Shown here one piece after another: positions 63,089 to 64,000 of a stretch of 64,000 nt of DNA (positions within the stretch are counted from its first letter, which is position 1; each line of letters starts with the position of its first letter). The DNA is from Paenibacillus sp. FSL K6-1330. GTDB lineage: Bacteria; Bacillota; Bacilli; Paenibacillales; Paenibacillaceae. The stretch spans positions 1,097,501 through 1,161,500 of the forward strand of contig NZ_CP150269.1 of assembly GCF_037976825.1 (NCBI RefSeq), in the 5' to 3' direction. The notes under the pieces were generated by a model. It made no database searches. It saw only the letters and a list, made by a program, of their open reading frames with translations, and was not told where the DNA came from. A program made the position numbers and the translations under genes.

Positions 63089-64000
63089 TACAAATATGAA
63101 GGACGAGTATGTGTCGTTTTCCTCCAAAAATATATTTCGGACATTTCTCTTTTGGCCCCGCATATTCAAGCTTCTGTGGGAAACACATGCCGGTTATTTA
63201 ATCGGCATCTTAATTTCAAACCTGTTTAAAGGGATTTTACCTGCGATTGCCTTGCTTGCAACAAGAGAATTGATAAATAGCGTAGTAGCAAGTGTGCCTC
63301 AAGGAGAGTTCAGGCCCATTCTTCTAGCCTTTGGCTTTTTAATGTTGCTGAACATTCTATCAGACTTCGTTGGTATCGTTGACGGGTATTTCCGGAAAAT
63401 GTTTCAAAGCCTTCTATCCAATCGGGTCAATTTAAAATTAATCGAGAAGGCTCATCAGATGACGCTCCAGTCTTTTGAAGACGCCGATGTGCAGAACAAG
63501 CTGCAGCGTGCGCAAGGAGAAGCCAACTACAGGCCCTTTGAAATATTTGTCCAAATGCTCGGAATCATTAGCGGTGTAGTAACATTAGTTTCGGCTTCCG
63601 CCATTCTTATCGCTTGGAAGTGGTGGGTTATTTTCGTGATTATCCTTATCCCTTGTCTGTCGTTTTATTCTTTCCTGAAGATCGGCCAGAGAGAATTCTA
63701 CACCTACTATCAGAGAGCTGGAAAGCAGCGCGAATCCTGGTATCTGTCATTTCTGGTTACTCGAGACAACAGCTTTAAAGAAATCAAAATATTCCAACTG
63801 GGGAATTATCTGCGGGAAAGGTATTTATCGATACTCAATGGCTTCCATCTTGAGGACAAGAAACTGGCTTCACGCAGGTCGTATACCTCACTAATCTTTC
63901 AGGTGATCAATCAGATCGCCTGCGGATTCATTATTTTCCTGGCTGTCCGGAGCGCGTATATCGGCCAAATCATGTTGGGGAATTTAATCAGCTTCATTCA
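63075..64000 (+). CDS. lanT: ABC exporter (LanT-like), 5' part (partial)
   Basis: The first 308 codons of an ABC exporter; the rest lies beyond the window. AAAGGAG precedes ATG 63075, which overlaps the lanB stop by 14 bases. The N-terminus has no C39 peptidase domain, consistent with class I transporters (NisT/SpaT), in which a separate protease removes the leader. The transmembrane domain shows helix pairs such as AGYLIGILISNLFKGILPAI and the conserved QSFEDADVQNKLQRAQ coupling-helix region. The ATPase domain is not reached. No LanP, LanD, immunity or kinase gene is visible before the edge. Confidence 0.9.
   Translation, partial: MLSPDTNMKDEYVSFSSKNIFRTFLFWPRIFKLLWETHAGYLIGILISNLFKGILPAIALLATRELINSVVASVPQGEFRPILLAFGFLMLLNILSDFVGIVDGYFRKMFQSLLSNRVNLKLIEKAHQMTLQSFEDADVQNKLQRAQGEANYRPFEIFVQMLGIISGVVTLVSASAILIAWKWWVIFVIILIPCLSFYSFLKIGQREFYTYYQRAGKQRESWYLSFLVTRDNSFKEIKIFQLGNYLRERYLSILNGFHLEDKKLASRRSYTSLIFQVINQIACGFIIFLAVRSAYIGQIMLGNLISFI

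Overview
This window looks like chromosomal DNA of a Paenibacillus-type Gram-positive (Bacillota). The signs are moderate GC, strong AGGAGG-type ribosome binding sites, a Bacillus-like 23S 3' end, a purine operon in the Bacillus subtilis order, a YesM/YesN-type sugar module and a BceRSAB-type module. The genus is inferred from gene content and repeats, not from a database search. I saw no tRNA, CRISPR array, phage or transposase gene.

Layout. 1-1.5 kb: 3' end of an rRNA operon (23S partial, 5S). 1.5-9.2 kb: a secreted CYTH-like protein, then a LysR regulator divergent from an ABC importer of the iron/phosphonate type (ATPase, lipoprotein, fused permease) that is translationally coupled to a beta-CASP metallo-beta-lactamase-fold protein. 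9.3-10.4 kb: a stand-alone fabH behind a FapR-like operator. 10.5-18.6 kb: a carbohydrate ABC importer followed by a histidine kinase, a membrane-anchored binding-protein homologue and an AraC-type response regulator. 18.9-22.6 kb: a ring-cleaving dioxygenase, a WYL regulator divergent from an SDR oxidoreductase, and a small stress membrane protein. 22.7-28.5 kb: an acyl-ACP thioesterase, then a peptide-antibiotic sensing and detoxification module (response regulator, kinase, ABC ATPase, ten-helix permease). 28.6-40.9 kb: mixed housekeeping and accessory genes, including an atypical thioredoxin-reductase-like flavoprotein, a glycine-rich 14-residue-repeat protein, an ECF sigma factor, a branched-polyamine-synthase-like protein, topoisomerase III and small hypothetical proteins. 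41.4-55.9 kb: the whole de novo IMP pathway, purEKBCSQLFMNHD, behind PurR-type boxes and a guanine-class riboswitch. 56.1-64 kb: a class I lanthipeptide cluster that runs off the right edge.

The most interesting locus is the lanthipeptide cluster. A 50-codon precursor with an FDLD leader box and a five-cysteine core lies between two complete LanC cyclase genes, one on each strand. Downstream are an OmpR-type regulator whose receiver domain lacks the phospho-acceptor Asp, a full-length LanB dehydratase and the start of a LanT-type exporter. I do not recognise the core peptide as a known lantibiotic.

Two families of intergenic repeats recur. R1 (about 290-320 bp, inverted ends) occurs at 5.8 and 50.7 kb, with a diverged half-copy at 20.0 kb. 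R2 (about 110-120 bp, imperfect palindrome) occurs at 25.5, 41.2 and 44.8 kb. One R1 and one R2 copy sit inside the purine operon.
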